Both the position numbers and the translations under genes were made by a program. Of a DNA stretch of 64,000 nucleotides, positions 36,370 to 48,390 are shown piece by piece; within the stretch, counting starts at the first letter, position 1, and every line of letters begins with the position of its first letter. The notes under the pieces were generated by a model. That model was not told the DNA's origin and ran no database searches. It worked only from the letters and a program-made list of their open reading frames with translations. Source of the stretch: Butyriboletus loyo. Its lineage: Eukaryota; Basidiomycota; Agaricomycetes; Boletales; Boletaceae. Where the stretch lies: the NCBI GenBank assembly GCA_038093515.1, contig JBBPSI010000111.1:20755-84754 (forward strand), given 5' to 3'.

Positions 36370-37443
36370 ATGACCACCCACGCTCTCGCACAGACATTCA
36401 AAACCACCAGGCCCGCCTTTGGGGCGTGGATCACCTTACCAGGCGTGATCAACGCCAGGACGGTCGCACAGTCGAGTCCACACTTGTCATGGGTCATGAT
36501 CGATTGCGAACACGGACTCACCTCGCTCCAACCTGGCGCGGCAGAGTCCATCCAGGCAATCACCGGATTGGGTAGCAACGCTCCAAGCGCCATCGTGCGT
36601 ATCCCTGCGACGGGAACGAGCACTGGTACAGGGTGGCAGATCAAGATTGCGCTCGACGCTGGCGCGAGAGGCGTCCTCGTCCCGATGGTGTGTGACCCCG
36701 ATCATTGGCGCCCGGAATGTGATGAAAGAGAAAAAAAAACATAATGCTATGCTCGTTTCACAGGTCTCCAATGCAACAAAGGCGAAAGAAGTCGTTTCCG
36801 ATAGCCGCTTTCCACCGGGCGGCAGGCGGGGCTTTGGCAGTCCGTTCACCCAAGGCGTGTGGGGAATCAGCGCTGCAGAGTATCTCAAATCCGCCAACGA
36901 GCACGTTACCATCATGATCCAGATCGAAACAGAGGAAGGGGTCAAGAATGCCGAGGAGATCGCTGCTGTTGATGGGATCGGTCAGAGAATATGGCGTGGG
37001 ATTCAGCCCATGATAGCCTGAGCTTTTTTTATATAAACAGATGTCCTTTTCATCGGCCCATACGACTTGTCGCTGGCCCTCGGTTACCCTCCTCCATCTC
37101 CAGACCCCCATCCCGATGTGGAAAAGGTTATTCAACATATCCTGAAAGCTGCGCATAGCAAGGGCAAAAAATGGTATGTCCCATGTCGAACAAGGCCGTT
37201 TGCTTGGTGCTCACTACAACTATAGTGCCATGTATTGTACCTCGGGAGCGCAATCGTTTAAACGCGCCCAAGAGGGTTTCGATATGGTCTGTCGATCGTA
37301 TTTCTGTGCAGTACAACAACCAATGCTCATGACCCTTCCAGATCAATGTATCCTCGGATTCGGGTGCAATCTCGGAGTCTCTCGCCCGTAACTTGTTAGA
37401 AGCCACCGGTGGTCAATCGAGCGCCCGCGCCTTTGGGTACTGA
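36370..37443 (+). CDS. HpcH/HpaI-type aldolase (2-keto-3-deoxy acid aldolase family)
   Basis: Class II, metal-dependent aldolase that splits 2-keto-3-deoxy acids to pyruvate and an aldehyde; likely cytosolic. The ATG at 36370 gives MTTHALAQTFKTTRPAFGAW, then the signature HLSWVMIDCEHGLTS, ALDAGARGVLVPM, and after an intron VSNATKAKEVVSDSRFPPGG. IMIQIETEEGVKNAEEIAAV contains the metal-binding glutamate, and after another intron DVLFIGPYDLSLALG holds the conserved aspartate. Four introns (about 36690-36763, 36983-37041, 37173-37227, 37286-37341) are needed; the last exon ends SARAFGY with stop at 37441. Length about 270 residues, normal. In fungi such enzymes serve sugar-acid catabolism; the exact substrate is not deducible. 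Confidence 0.9.
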
Positions 37444-37557
37444 ACAAATTTACAGATCATCTGAGAACGCAAAGAGAGACGAAAATGTACCATAGTTAGG
37501 GATGAAATTGTTCGTCACTGGTCTAAGGGGCTATTATCAGTAAGAAAGCGATTCGTC

Positions 37558-38839
37558 TCAATTCAACCAGATCAAGTAAAGATACACGCTCGAGCTCCCA
37601 ACACAAGGGAAATAGTTCCCAGTGTCGACTCCTGGGAAAGAATCCTGGCCGTCGGCGTACAATAGTTTCGCGCCCACGACGGGTGAGGAGCAGTATTCCG
37701 TGGCCAACTTCATGACCCAACCTGTTTGTCAAAGGCGGATGGACGTTGTTGGTGATAAACGTCACAGTGGGTGTCACGTCTTTATGTTCATGCCCTGGGA
37801 GGTCGCAGTCCATGAATCTAACCTGACACGTCTGCAATACTTACAAACTGAATCATGGCCCCAATGTCCTTTCGTTGATGCACATATCCCGAGACGATAT
37901 CTTGGCTACCGAGAAGCCCATCCTCTTCTGCAGCATACCAATGAAATTCTACCGGAACCTCGGGCCTTGAAACCAGCCTGGACGAGCGCTCTGAAGGCTC
38001 CTAGGATGGTGACCGTTCCAGAGCCACCGTCATCAGCACCTGGTGCCGGAAGCAGTGGAAACTTGTAGTTGGCGGAATCCAGGTGGGACCCGATTATGAA
38101 GACTAGCGTTTTGATAGCATGGATCTTCCGTGAGCAGGCTCGAAGTGGGCAAGCACGCTGGTCTGAGGAAATTAATTCGTGAACGTCTCGAGGGATAAAT
38201 GGACGTTGGGCGGAACATCTGTAATGAGGTGAAGAAAAGAACATGATCGATGATCAACCTTCAAAGACCTACCTCGAGGATTTTGTTGTAAACCCATTGA
38301 GAGCTCTGAGTACCATACTCGGAGTGGCAATAACGATTATGAAAGGTCGTCAGATTACCGAGATCATGCACCCCCCCCCCCCACCTTGATACTTTTGATG
38401 AGTTTGTGGATCCTTTCCTGATGCCGAAGGTCTGGCCATTCTGCAGTGACATATACATTCATTGAGTTACCCCCAGATCGCCGCCAATCAGAGACGTTCA
38501 CAAAAAAAGGTACACACTAATGTCCTCGTTTGCAGAAACCGTAGACACGGAGAAGTTTTCGTGTCCAGTGATATCTGTGAATGGCAGACCTTGCTTCTCG
38601 AATCGTATTTTGTCGCCCTCTGTCATCCACGCGGGTTCGGTCTCAAAGACCTTGAGAAGTCGTGGCTCATCGAGGACTGCGGCGTGAACAGGATCATCAT
38701 CGTGGGCAGCTAACAGGTGTTTTACATCTGTCTCTGTAATCTCGACGTCGCCCTGGAGGATCTGCTGACTCTGAGGAGGGGTGAAAACAAACGCGGACAC
38801 GAAGCGAAGGAAAAGTGGGATTAGGGAAAAGATCTTCAT
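37558..38839 (-). pseudogene. M28 zinc aminopeptidase, broken
   Basis: Remnant of a secreted leucine-aminopeptidase (M28 family). The ATG at 38839 gives a signal peptide (MKIFSLIPLFLRFVSAFVF) and a normal propeptide region (VLDEPRLLKVFETEPAWMTE). The catalytic core is recognisable in pieces: [40 protein letters not shown] with the zinc-binding His/Asp, and a [14 protein letters not shown] block with the catalytic glutamate. These pieces lie in different frames: there is a TAA in the block before GSHLD, a shift near 38120, another near 37960 before HWYAAEE, and one near 37730. The C-terminal zinc histidine (CGYACSDHAS-type) is not found. No consistent set of introns repairs all of these by eye. 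Confidence 0.8.
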
Positions 38840-40205
38840 TGTGGAGTCTCAGAGCGAGAAATAGCCCATGAATGTGGCGTCATTATCTCGACTCTGTTCT
38901 GCCTTTGCGGAGGTAGTACGCTTCGGACGTTTTGGAAACTCTCGCACCCGTTCGTCACACATAGTACTGGCCTTGATAACCGAGGGAGGCTGGGTCCATC
39001 TATCGTTAATCTGAGCCTTTGGGTATGAGTGCGCACCCGAAGTTAGCCCGAGTCTCCAGATAACAGGACAGCCTGGAAGCCAGCGCAGTATTTCGGGGGT
39101 TATCGACCCCTCTTCGCATGCTCTGCGCGAGGCAACGCGCACAGAGGACCTAATCATCCCATGACCGACCGTGGAAGCCACGATAGAAGTGGGAAAGATG
39201 TATGGCTCGTTACCGCTATACTTGGCTTGTCGAACGTTGCTGTTAAACATTGACGGTCCTGGGGTTGGACCGGCGGACCAAGCGGGTGAAACGACTCAAG
39301 TTAACTCCTGACCCGCTGAAACGGTAGAGCAGATTAAGACGGGTATAGTACCCAGACGACGCAGTGCACGACCGCCGTGCGTGACGATGGGAACTCTGGG
39401 AGTTGAGGTATCGGAGTTCTCCAGGAGGAATTCCCTCGCTAATGCACATCATTCCTACTAGGTTTCCTAGCGATACAACTGGTAGACTATTAACCGCACC
39501 AATATTGAAACAGTTGGGATGCAGCAAAGAGAACGTCGTTGCGTGTGCGATCGAGTGGGGATTCCGATGGAATAAAAGTAATTGATCGATTGACAATTGT
39601 TGAACGAAGGGATAGTATTGCGAACCCCGCCTGGAGTTACTTATGCCGAAGCCAGCTGGGTGAGGGTAAGTGAAGGAATGCCCAAAGTTAGTGAGCTTAC
39701 AGATGGGCCGTGGACTCTTTGCTGACCACGATGCTTGAGCGTGAGGTTCATGAAACGGAGAAAGAGAGTAAGGACCGATGATTCAGACGGCCCGCGTGGA
39801 GTGACAGCTATCCGGGCCGATGCAGACTCACGTTCCGAACATTTAAGCCAAGGTAGTTATGACGTAGTGGCTATAATTTCATGGAGAACAAGGTCCAATA
39901 CGTTCATGTGAGGGAAGACGGTGCAGTTTACATTTTGTGAAACCACAGGATGATTGGGAGCCGGAGAGTATTAAATCTGCAGGACTAGACGCCGGGGAGA
40001 ATACGGAACGTGTAAAACGCCGGTTGTTCCGTCTCAACCCGGTGTAGTCAAGTTCACGTGCCATCGAGGGATTTGTTTGTGGCTATGTACGTGGATGGCC
40101 GGAGCGTGGGAGTGATGACCGAAAAAGGTAAACTGAATAAGCAGAGGCAGAGGCAGCGACGAGGACCCCAACGAACTCAACGTCGACCACCCCCGTTCAA
40201 GAGCG
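38840..40205. other. Intergenic, no gene recognised
   Basis: About 1.37 kb between the aminopeptidase pseudogene and the FHA gene. Open frames are short and mutually overlapping. It must hold the promoter of the FHA gene. Confidence 0.4.
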
Positions 40206-42795
40206 ATGCCGCCACCACCGTTTTCTTCGCCGCATAACCAGCCTTCGTTCCCCGCTCTTTACCTTTACCCACTAAACGACACCTTCGTTCCGAAACATAT
40301 TGCTTTAGTAGGTGGTCAGCGCGTCAAGATTGGCCGCCAAACCAACGCCAAAACCGTCCCTGCCGAGCGAAACGGTTACTTTGACTCAAAAGTCCTCTCT
40401 AGGCAGCATGCCGAAGTATGGGAGGAGAACGGAAAGGTACCTCCCTTTCACTTGATCATTTTCTGTCCTTCATCTCTTTTCTCCACAGATCTTCATCAAA
40501 GACGTCAAGAGTTCGAATGGCACATTCATCAACGGCGAACGTCTCAGTCCCGAAGGCGTCGAGTCCGAGCCTTTCGAACTAAAAATTGATGATATCGTGG
40601 TATGCCACTCTTAACTTCGCCATCGTATTCTTCTTCAATCAAGTAATACTTAGGAATTCGGCATCGACATCATTGGCGAAGACAACAAAACTACCATCCA
40701 CCACAAAGTCGCCGCTCGTGTTCTCTGTGTATCTACGGAGGAGGACGTCCAAGACGCTGCCCGTGTAGAGCGGATGCAAAATCCCCAAAACGTCTCCGGA
40801 GGTCCTGTCCAGCCAAGTGCTTCTGGTGCCTCTTCTCAATTTTCATTCGCCCAGGGCCAACCTGTCCCTCCCGCGCAACGTCGACCGACCCTGCAGTCCC
40901 AAGCGCTCGGTGGGATGGGCGGAATGGGTGGTAGCATGAGACCTCCGGGTAAAAGTGGTCTCAGTTTCGACCACATCTTAACCCGTCTACAGGGCGAGCT
41001 CCAGAAAAGTCGCGAGGCCGGCGCTGACCTGCACTCGTTGACAAGTGCAATGAATGACATTCACGACACTTTAGGCGGTGCTTTGGTGGGCATTCACCAC
41101 TTTGACAGGTCAACATCCCGTTGATGACTTCTCCCACAGCCACCCAGCATTCCTCATTTTCCTCCCAACCTTCCACCTGTCCGTGCTCCACAACCGCAAC
41201 CAGCGCATGAGTCCACCCAACTCACCGACTCTGGATCTGTTCCAGCCATCGTGCTGAACGAACTGCGCACCGAACTCCACGAGACACAAGCGTCCTTGGC
41301 AAGTCATGTTGACAAGGTACGTGCCCTCGAGGACATGCTCGCTGAGCATGAAGCCATCAAAGCCGAGGTAGCTTCGCTGCGCGAACTCATGGACGAACGG
41401 AAACGTGAGCTCGAGATGTCCCGACATGCTGCAGGTTCTCCATCCGGACACCACGATGCTCAGCATCATGGCGACATGCGGAACGGTAGTTATCAAGCAG
41501 ACGACGACGATGCCTCCAGCATACACACCATCATCGCCCATGGTTTGGAGAGTGTAGAAGAGGAAGATGAGGACCAGTTGGTCCCTGAGGATGAGGACGA
41601 CGAAGAACGCCAACGTCGGCGAGAGGAGCTTGGACGTCCACGAACACCCGAGCCCACTGGAATGGGCATGGTGGAGGATGACGAGGATTCTCCAAACACA
41701 AAGCGCAAACATCGATCATCGTCACCTCTCCAACAATCGCATGACGTCGCATCCGCTGCTATCGATGGCTTGGCTGAGCGGTTGTCGGTGCTCAGTGGAC
41801 GAATTGACACGGCAGTGGAGTTCAACAACTCCTTCCAGGCTCAGCACACCGCCGCTCAGACGACTATATCACAGTTGCAATCCAAGATTATGGCATTGGA
41901 GGAGCTCGTACAAGCGACCCAGTTACAGCTGCTGCAGCAAAATTCCGCCCAGGAAGCTGCTCAGGCAGAGATTCTCAAGGCTGTTCGCGAGCCTGCCCGT
42001 GATCCTGAACGTGAAGCCTTGACAGCAATGCTCGACGAATGGAAAAAGAACGTCGAAGGCCAATGGAGCGCCGTTCAGGAGGAGTGGTCACAAGAAAGGG
42101 AGAGGCTTAGCAGGGCAAAGGAGGAATGGGAGAACCGGGCGCGTACGCTGGAACTAGGATTGGACGCTAAGATTAATGCCGGCGTGGCATCACTTGCGGC
42201 ATTGCAACGACATGACCGGTTTCCGAACGGCGACATCAAGATCAATGGAGGCGGCGGTCTTGTGACGCCACCAAGTCCTGTTAGTGTCGCCTCGAATCCC
42301 GGTCGGACAAAGTCCCGCCGGCGTCGGTCAAGCTCTTCTCGAAGCCGTTCGAGATCAAGTTCACCCATCTCGTCGATTGAAATGATAGAAGGGGTGGTCA
42401 ATGGGGATCATGATATTGGGTCCAACCCGGGTTCGCGACGTGTCTCAGATCAATATCAACGATCGCGATCACCTTCTCCGTCGTTAGCGGAAAGTGAACC
42501 AGAGTCGTGCAGCCAAGTGCTCGAACGGGGTGCTCAGTATCCGATCACGCCTGCGCCATCGGTAAAGGACTCTCCCGAGCAACCACTATTGAACCCTTCT
42601 TCTGTCGTTGTGGCGGAATCGAAGGCAGAGATGCTGTCACGCACGTCTGGGGTTGTTGGTTATTTCACGATCTCCCACCTGTTCCGTCTGATGACCCATT
42701 TCTTGCAGTTTCATCTGAACATGACGACGGCTGTGGGCGTGTTGGTTGTCAGCATCGCGACGGCAGCGGTACTATGGAGAGTGAAACAGGATTAG
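40206..42795 (+). CDS. FHA-domain, coiled-coil, tail-anchored protein (SLMAP/PRO45-like, STRIPAK)
   Basis: The ATG at 40206 leads into an FHA domain (about residues 15-130): KIGRQTNAKT, SRQHAEVWEENGK, then after an intron VKSSNGTFINGERLSPEG. These carry the phosphopeptide-binding Gly-Arg, Ser-Arg-x-His and SSNGT-x-x-N residues. A Gln/Pro/Gly-rich linker follows, then a long coiled coil from 41250 (LNELRTELHETQASLASHVD and LVQATQLQLLQQNSAQEAAQ). An Arg/Ser-rich stretch near 42310 comes next, and a single C-terminal hydrophobic helix (AVGVLVVSIATAAVLW) ends in RVKQD. FHA plus coiled coil plus tail anchor is the layout of SLMAP and its fungal homologues (Sordaria PRO45, yeast Far9/Far10), subunits of STRIPAK at the nuclear envelope/ER and mitochondria. 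Three introns, the last at 41089-41140; intact. Confidence 0.88.
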
Positions 42796-43561
42796 GACAT
42801 AAAAGTATGGAATCATCATGGACGGTTCTCAATGGCATTCGTTATGACCAACTCCTTTCTCTGTGGTTTGATTACTTTATTATTTTTTTCTCGCTGCTCT
42901 TGACCTTATTTGTGACTTGTGAATAACCCTCATCGTATGCAGCCCTTCCTATAATGACAGCACGACCATGACCGTTTTCCGTACGACATGCTGCTAGTCT
43001 TGAATCTTTCCGGCTGTTACAGTGCCCAACGCTCATTTTCGACCTCTGAAACCAGCCGCTCTTCAAAACCCTACTACTTACTCAATTCTCGACAGGTGGA
43101 CTTGTAAATTAGTGCACAACGTAGCTACATACATACAGAAAATAGTCTGCTGAGCAGAATTTCAAAATATAAAATGTCGCCCCAAAAGTCTACTGTCGTA
43201 AATGAGTGCTTGACTTATTTGCGTACTGCTGAAAGCGATTCCTGGGCCGCCCGATGGAGGCCCACACGCTGGTGAGACTTGTACTTCTTCACAGCAAACG
43301 CTGCTGCAATTCTTAACGCTAAGCAAGAACACGGAGTTCGCCTGGGATTTCTAGATCTTTACGGTCTTTGCGGTATGAAAGTCTTCGTGACTTTTACACT
43401 CGGCCTTGAGATTCAACATTTCTCATCATTATGTATGTATGTATGTTCCAGACCCGGAGCGGAGGTATTCATGGAACCTTTAATACAATCCCCCCGTACG
43501 ATTCCGACTCGGAGCTTCGACGGGGGACAGCAGCACTCCTCCGGTTCCTCTTGCGAAGAAC

Positions 43562-43876
43562 GGCCCATCGGTAAAACGGTTATTGGTCGGAACCAACGGC
43601 TAGCGGTCCGTAGCAGTCTGTAGCACTCCTACATTCTGATAGCATCAGAAGCCAGCGGCTGTTTTACTGATGGGCCGGGCGACGGCGGGCGACGGAGCGT
43701 GTGTCTGTCAAAGCGTACATCGTACGGGAGTGCGTAGGACGAAGTAAGTAGTACCTTTCCTTTTAGACTAGCGTTTGACGATTTTCATGAATCCCTTCGA
43801 ACCAGTAAAACAGTCGCTGGCCCTGCTGCAGACGGCCAGCCGTTGGTTCCGACCCATAACCGTTTTACTGATGGCC
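43562..43876. mobile_element. MITE-like foldback element (about 315 bp)
   Basis: Left arm 43562-43604 (GGCCCATCGGTAAAACGGTT, then TATTGGTCGGAACCAACGGC) is complementary, with a few mismatches, to right arm 43834-43876 (CCGTTGGTTCCGACCCATAA then CCGTTTTACTGATGG). Inside, the end motif is repeated again in inverted form (CGGCTGTTTTACTGATGGGCC near 43655 and CCAGTAAAACAGTCGCTGG near 43802), so two nested hairpins exist. No coding capacity. Confidence 0.75.
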
Positions 43877-44114
43877 TGTAACCACACTTCGGGCCTGTGA
43901 TAGAGTTGTCTCAACGTTACAGGCATCCGGATCTTCATGAAGTAAGTACATAGTACACGCGCTGGAGGTACGCCGTGAAAGTGCTTAATTTGGTTTAACT
44001 CGTGACTTACATTATATCGACACTAACGGCACTTCACTTCGCCGCTCCGTTCCAGACCAGCAAAAAATGTAATCGCAAAGACGTTGAGTGGCCCTGCAGG
44101 GAGCAGCGAAAACC

Positions 44115-44120
44115 TATAAA
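44115..44120 (+). promoter_or_regulatory. TATA box of the hydrophobin gene
   Basis: TATAAA about 82 bases before the hydrophobin ATG, in a CT-rich leader context (CTCTCCTAGTTCATTTTC), which is typical of strongly expressed fungal genes. Confidence 0.6.
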
Positions 44121-44201
44121 GACAGCCCGGTGTGTCTGATATTGTCCATCACAAACAGTCCCTGCATTCTATCCTCTCCTAGTTCATTTTCTACTATCAA
44201 A

Positions 44202-44635
44202 ATGTTTGCTCGTATCTTTGCTGTTGCCTCCCTCGCTGTGCTTGTCATGGCTGACTCTACATGTAACAGTGGGTCGCTCAACTGCTGTAACAGCGTCCAG
44301 CAGGTGGGTTTCTAGATAGACCGTTCGTCCGTGCTGTCTAACATTGGTTTATTTGTAGGCCAGCACTGTCGGCAGCATTATGGAGTCGCTTGGGTTGGCT
44401 AATGTTCTGGCTGGTGTGACTGGTCAAGTTGGCCTCGACTGCACCCCCATCACGGTGGTTGGGACTGGCGCTGGTGCACAGTGCACGCAACAGACTGCTT
44501 GCTGTGAAGGTGACACATACGTGAGTTTGTTTTCTCAGATTGTTTTTTATTTCGTTTTAGGATGTGAGTGCTAACGGATGGTTACAGAACGGGTTCATCA
44601 ACATGGGCTGCTCGCCTATCAGCGCCAATGCTTGA
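44202..44635 (+). CDS. Class I hydrophobin
   Basis: Small secreted surface-active protein that coats hyphae and aerial structures. The ATG at 44202 gives a signal peptide (MFARIFAVASLAVLVMA). The mature part has the full eight-cysteine pattern C-CC-C-C-CC-C: STCNSGSLNCCNSVQQ, VGLDCTPITVVGTGAGAQC, TQQTACCEGDTY and NGFINMGCSPISANA. Two introns (about 44303-44359 and 44521-44587) lie after VQQ and after DTY, the usual positions in basidiomycete hydrophobins. About 103 residues; the short N-terminus before the first cysteine is at the low end. An earlier in-frame ATG at 44088 lies upstream of the TATA box and is rejected. Confidence 0.96.
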
Positions 44636-45446
44636 GTGTGAGGGGTTCCCAAAATCCGTTAACTGCGATTATATTCTTATGTCATCGATCTTCGGAGCTG
44701 CTCTGATATACTCGTTTATAATATTTCGAGTGATTATGAGGATGTGAGTGTGATGTGCAGCAGTTTCCCTCTAAGCCCCAGTCTACACTGTTCATCGGTT
44801 GATGTTGCCTGCATCCCCATCTCGTCTTGACTGAATTCGTTTGATAGTGAGAACACGCATGGGGTTTGGACTTGAAGCACTTAACATCGAGGCCTTTGCT
44901 ACCGAACATATCCTAGGGCTAAGAGCAAGCTCCATGCACGACTTACCATCCATATGTTCACCACATTTTCCTGAAAAGTTGTTGGATTGTCAAAATTAAG
45001 ACAGTGCCAGGGGGCCACTTTGCCGTCATACATTTCTGTACCTGTGGCATTCTGGCAGCCTGAAACACAGCAATTTAGTGTGAATTGTTGTCATTTGAAG
45101 ATGCAACATAACCCCAGAGTTGTGTGAGGTGTCACAACACTCCATATATCGAGGTGAGACGGTAATTTTGTGCTTCGGACTCTGTAACCATCCGTTCTAG
45201 GAAGCGGAGTCGAAAAACTCCTTCAAAAGTCTCCATGGTCTCCGGAGGATTTCGGGATCCGGACCATAACCAATCTTTGTCTGACCAAGCTCATGAGAAT
45301 AAATGTTGTCAATTTGTCAGCCAACTCACCATATTCTCGTCATCGGTCGACGTAAATGGTGACCTCTTCTAGGGCCCGGACGTTTAAAAGCCCAGACTAC
45401 TTGGTCAACTCTTACATCCGACCCTTCTTACCTCCATACCATAACA
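44636..45446. other. Intergenic between hydrophobin and CYS3
   Basis: About 800 bp holding the hydrophobin terminator and the CYS3 promoter. No gene recognised. Confidence 0.4.
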
Positions 45447-46903
45447 ATGACGGTCGGCAACGACCTATCCAGGTCCCATTCTCTCAAGAAACCGCCCTCC
45501 TCTCTCAATGGATTCGGCACGCTCGCGATCCATGCAGGTTCAGATCCGGATCCCGAGACTGGTGCAGTCATCCCCCCGATATCCCTCAGTACGACCTACA
45601 AGCAAGACGGGGTCGGAATCCACAAGGTACGTCTTTCATTGTGTGATAACGAGATCCCCGCTCTTTACTCTGCATCATGACCCAGGGCTTCGAGTACGCT
45701 CGTTCTGGGAACCCGAATCGCGAAGCGTTGGAGACCATGATCGCTGCATTGGAGGCTGGGGGTGCCTACGCGATCACATTTTCCTCCGGTTCAGCTGCCA
45801 CCGCTACCCTCGTGCAGGCCCTGGGAGCGAACGCACACGTGCTCAGTGTGAATGACGTATACGGCGGTACCTTTCGCTATTTGAAACGAGTCGCTTCAGA
45901 AACCCAGGCACTCGAGGTCTCCTTTGTCGATCTCGAGAGCGCCGACGACGATGCCATTCTGGCGGCGTTCCAACCGAACACCAAGGTTCGTCATTCGCTC
46001 ACGTTTTTGTCTAAGCGGTTATTTATGCTGTCTGGGCACCACGCGTTCTTTTAGCTTGTTTGGATAGAATCTCCCACGAACCCTACGCTCCGGCTCGTGG
46101 ATATACCCCGGCTCGTCTCGCTTGCACGATCACATCCATCCCGGCCCCTCGTGGTCGTCGATAACACATTCCTGTCTCCATTTTACCAATCTCCTCTTCT
46201 TCTCGGAGCGGATATCGTCACGCACAGTCTTACAAAGTACATCAATGGCCACACAGACGTGGTCATGGGGGCTCTGATTCTCCCCGCCCATCACGTCCCG
46301 CTCGTACAAAAGTTGCGTTTTCTCCAGAACGCGCACGGTGCGATCCCGAGTCCATACGACTGCTGGCTGGTTCAGCGTGGTGCCAAGACACTCCATTTAC
46401 GAATGAAAGCACATGGCATCAATGCATTGAGGGTGGCGCAGGCGTTGAAACGCTCGCCATTTGTCGAGGAGGTGATATACCCTGGATTGGCGTCACACCC
46501 GCGAAACGCGACTGCGTATCGTCAATTGGCGCCGCATGCCAAGACGTTTGTGGATGCGTTCCAAGGCGAGCGCGAGGGTGAAGGGGGTTTCCCCTATGGC
46601 GGCATGGTGTCCTTCCGTATTCGAGGAGGTGCAGTGGAAGCGAATGCATTCTTGACCGCGACGCGGTTGTTCACGTTGGCGGAGTCGCTCGGGGGCGTGG
46701 AGAGTCTGGCCGAGTTACCTGCGCAGATGACGCACGGCAGTATACCCGAAGCGGAGCGCGCCATACTTGGCATCGGAGACAACTTGATCCGCTTGTCTGT
46801 TGGGGTGGAGGAGACGGAGGATTTGGTGAGTGATGTGGAACGTGCGCTCGAGGTGGCGGTTGGGGGGGATACAGTCAAGCGCGTCAACGGCGGTGGACAT
46901 TAA
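45447..46903 (+). CDS. CYS3: Cystathionine gamma-lyase
   Basis: PLP enzyme of transsulfuration that converts cystathionine to cysteine, 2-oxobutyrate and ammonia; cytosolic. The ATG at 45447 begins MTVGNDLSRSHSLKKPPSSL, then GTLAIHAGSDPDPETGAVIP and PPISLSTTYKQ. Two introns (about 45627-45686 and 45986-46053) join exons to FEYARSGNPNREALE, ALEAGGAYAITFSSGSAATA and WIESPTNPTLRLVDI. The PLP lysine is in DIVTHSLTKYINGHTDVVMG. The end has MTHGSIPEAERAILGIGDNL followed by the RLSVGVEETEDL block typical of Cys/Met-metabolism PLP enzymes. Close relatives (cystathionine beta-lyase, gamma-synthase) share many motifs; the overall sequence favours gamma-lyase. Intact. Confidence 0.93.
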
Positions 46904-47849
46904 TGGACGTATTGTATCACTTGCTTGCCGATCGCTTTCCACTTGCCATTGTGCTAATAGAGAACACTGTATGTTATACATCCATTCAGGACCATTGCTC
47001 CCATAGTTATTGCTTGTGAATTACACAACCTGGTTCGGTACACGAAGACTCGATCCCTTTCTCAAGCGTCCCCTGTTCAGCTTTCCGATACTACAGCAAG
47101 TTATAACTCCAAAGGCTGCTAATGCCTTTCATTCCTATATAGGTCTCACCGGATTCTCCCTCCCCGCAAAGTGGGATCGATATGTTATTGAATTATTCAC
47201 CAAGTTTGTCTCATGTGTTGTCTGTTCCCGGTCTCGGTTCCCTAGGGAGATTCGACTGCAATGGCGCCCTCCGACCTTTGTTATCAAAAGAAATGTCAAA
47301 TGAAGATCGCCGAGAGTCCAAAGATAGAATATATGGTCATTCTGACTCGATTTTTCAAATCGGTTTTTTTGGGGGAGCACAAATCTCGGTGGATCTACTC
47401 GAGGTAGGGGTCCTTGAGGACAACGTGTGTTTGCTCGATCCCACTCGCTTCCTCATCACGTGCTAGATCATCGCGGACGTGCCTCCCGGCGTCAATGTTC
47501 ATCTCTCTCTCCGTGTGCGTTCCCTCGAGCTAGCGTCGTATAAGCCCACACGTAGAAGATCCCGACCAAACCGTCCCATCGGAACGCATTGGTGCCCACC
47601 AAGATTCTGCCAACTACGTTTCTCCAAGTGGTTCTTCGGTCACTCCAGAAGAAGGGGAAGGAGATGGGGTTGTCTCTAGCCAGTCTATATTTAGTCGTCA
47701 CGTCTGGACTGGAGGAATCGAGCCACATGAGGAGTCCTCGAGTGCACAAATGAACGTCGTATCCGAGTCGTTGAGAGAATTAGCCTGATCATGTCGTCGA
47801 GGAGTGGGCTGCACCTCTAGCTCGGTCAGAGCAACGGAAGCCGTATGTC

Positions 47850-48390
47850 GAACGACTTCAGACGGTGCGAAATTCACTGAAGGTGGACCGCTCGAAGCGA
47901 AGTACGGAACGCTTCGAACGTTATATTGCGGAGCTCAGCGCTCTGAGAAACGGGGGCGACTTCCAACCCTGGATAACAGCCGTTTTTCATATCGATGCGC
48001 AAAAAAATAGTGTTGCCGTCGAGGCGAAGCAACTTCGAGGCAACTTTGCTTCGGTTCGAAAGTGAGCCACTTCGACTTCGTGAGACATCCCAATCGAGTC
48101 GAAGTTACCTCGAGGCGTTCACTTCGCGAAGTGCCGACGGAGCGCACTGATTTCGTACTGATTAGTCGCTGCTGTATACAGATACTCCATGTGCTCATCT
48201 ACTCGCCCCTGTCCGTCCTATTGATGCTGTAGACGTGAATTCTGATTGGCTGGGCTTTCGGCCCGCGTAGCCGCTCGCTTCGGAGAGGTGAAAGAGGTCA
48301 CTTCGTTTGCCTTCGTCGCTTTCGAAGTTCCCCCTAAAATACGCTTCGATGCGCTTCGATTCGCTTCGCGGCAACAGTACGGAAGATGCA
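47850..48390. repeat. CTTCG/CGAAG-rich repetitive DNA
   Basis: The pentamer CTTCG or its complement CGAAG occurs very often, in palindromes such as GCTTCGAACG, CTCGAAGCGAAG, TTCGCGAAGTG and CGCTTCGATGCGCTTCGATT. No periodic unit is evident. It sits inside the larger inverted repeat noted below. This may be a decayed foldback transposon. Confidence 0.55.

Larger units (their letters stand above)
42796..44201. other. Intergenic with foldback element; hydrophobin promoter
   Basis: About 1.4 kb with no recognised gene. It contains the foldback element at 43562-43876 and the hydrophobin promoter with its TATA box at 44115. Confidence 0.5.

Noticed and set aside
41493..41828. Serine-rich minus-strand frame opposite the FHA gene
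   Set aside because: It is the complement of the acidic coiled-coil coding region (GAG/GAA/GAT runs read as serine).
47259..47788. Possible small gene with one intron downstream of CYS3
   Set aside because: Protein-like composition in parts, but the exons do not join in one frame by a convincing donor and acceptor.
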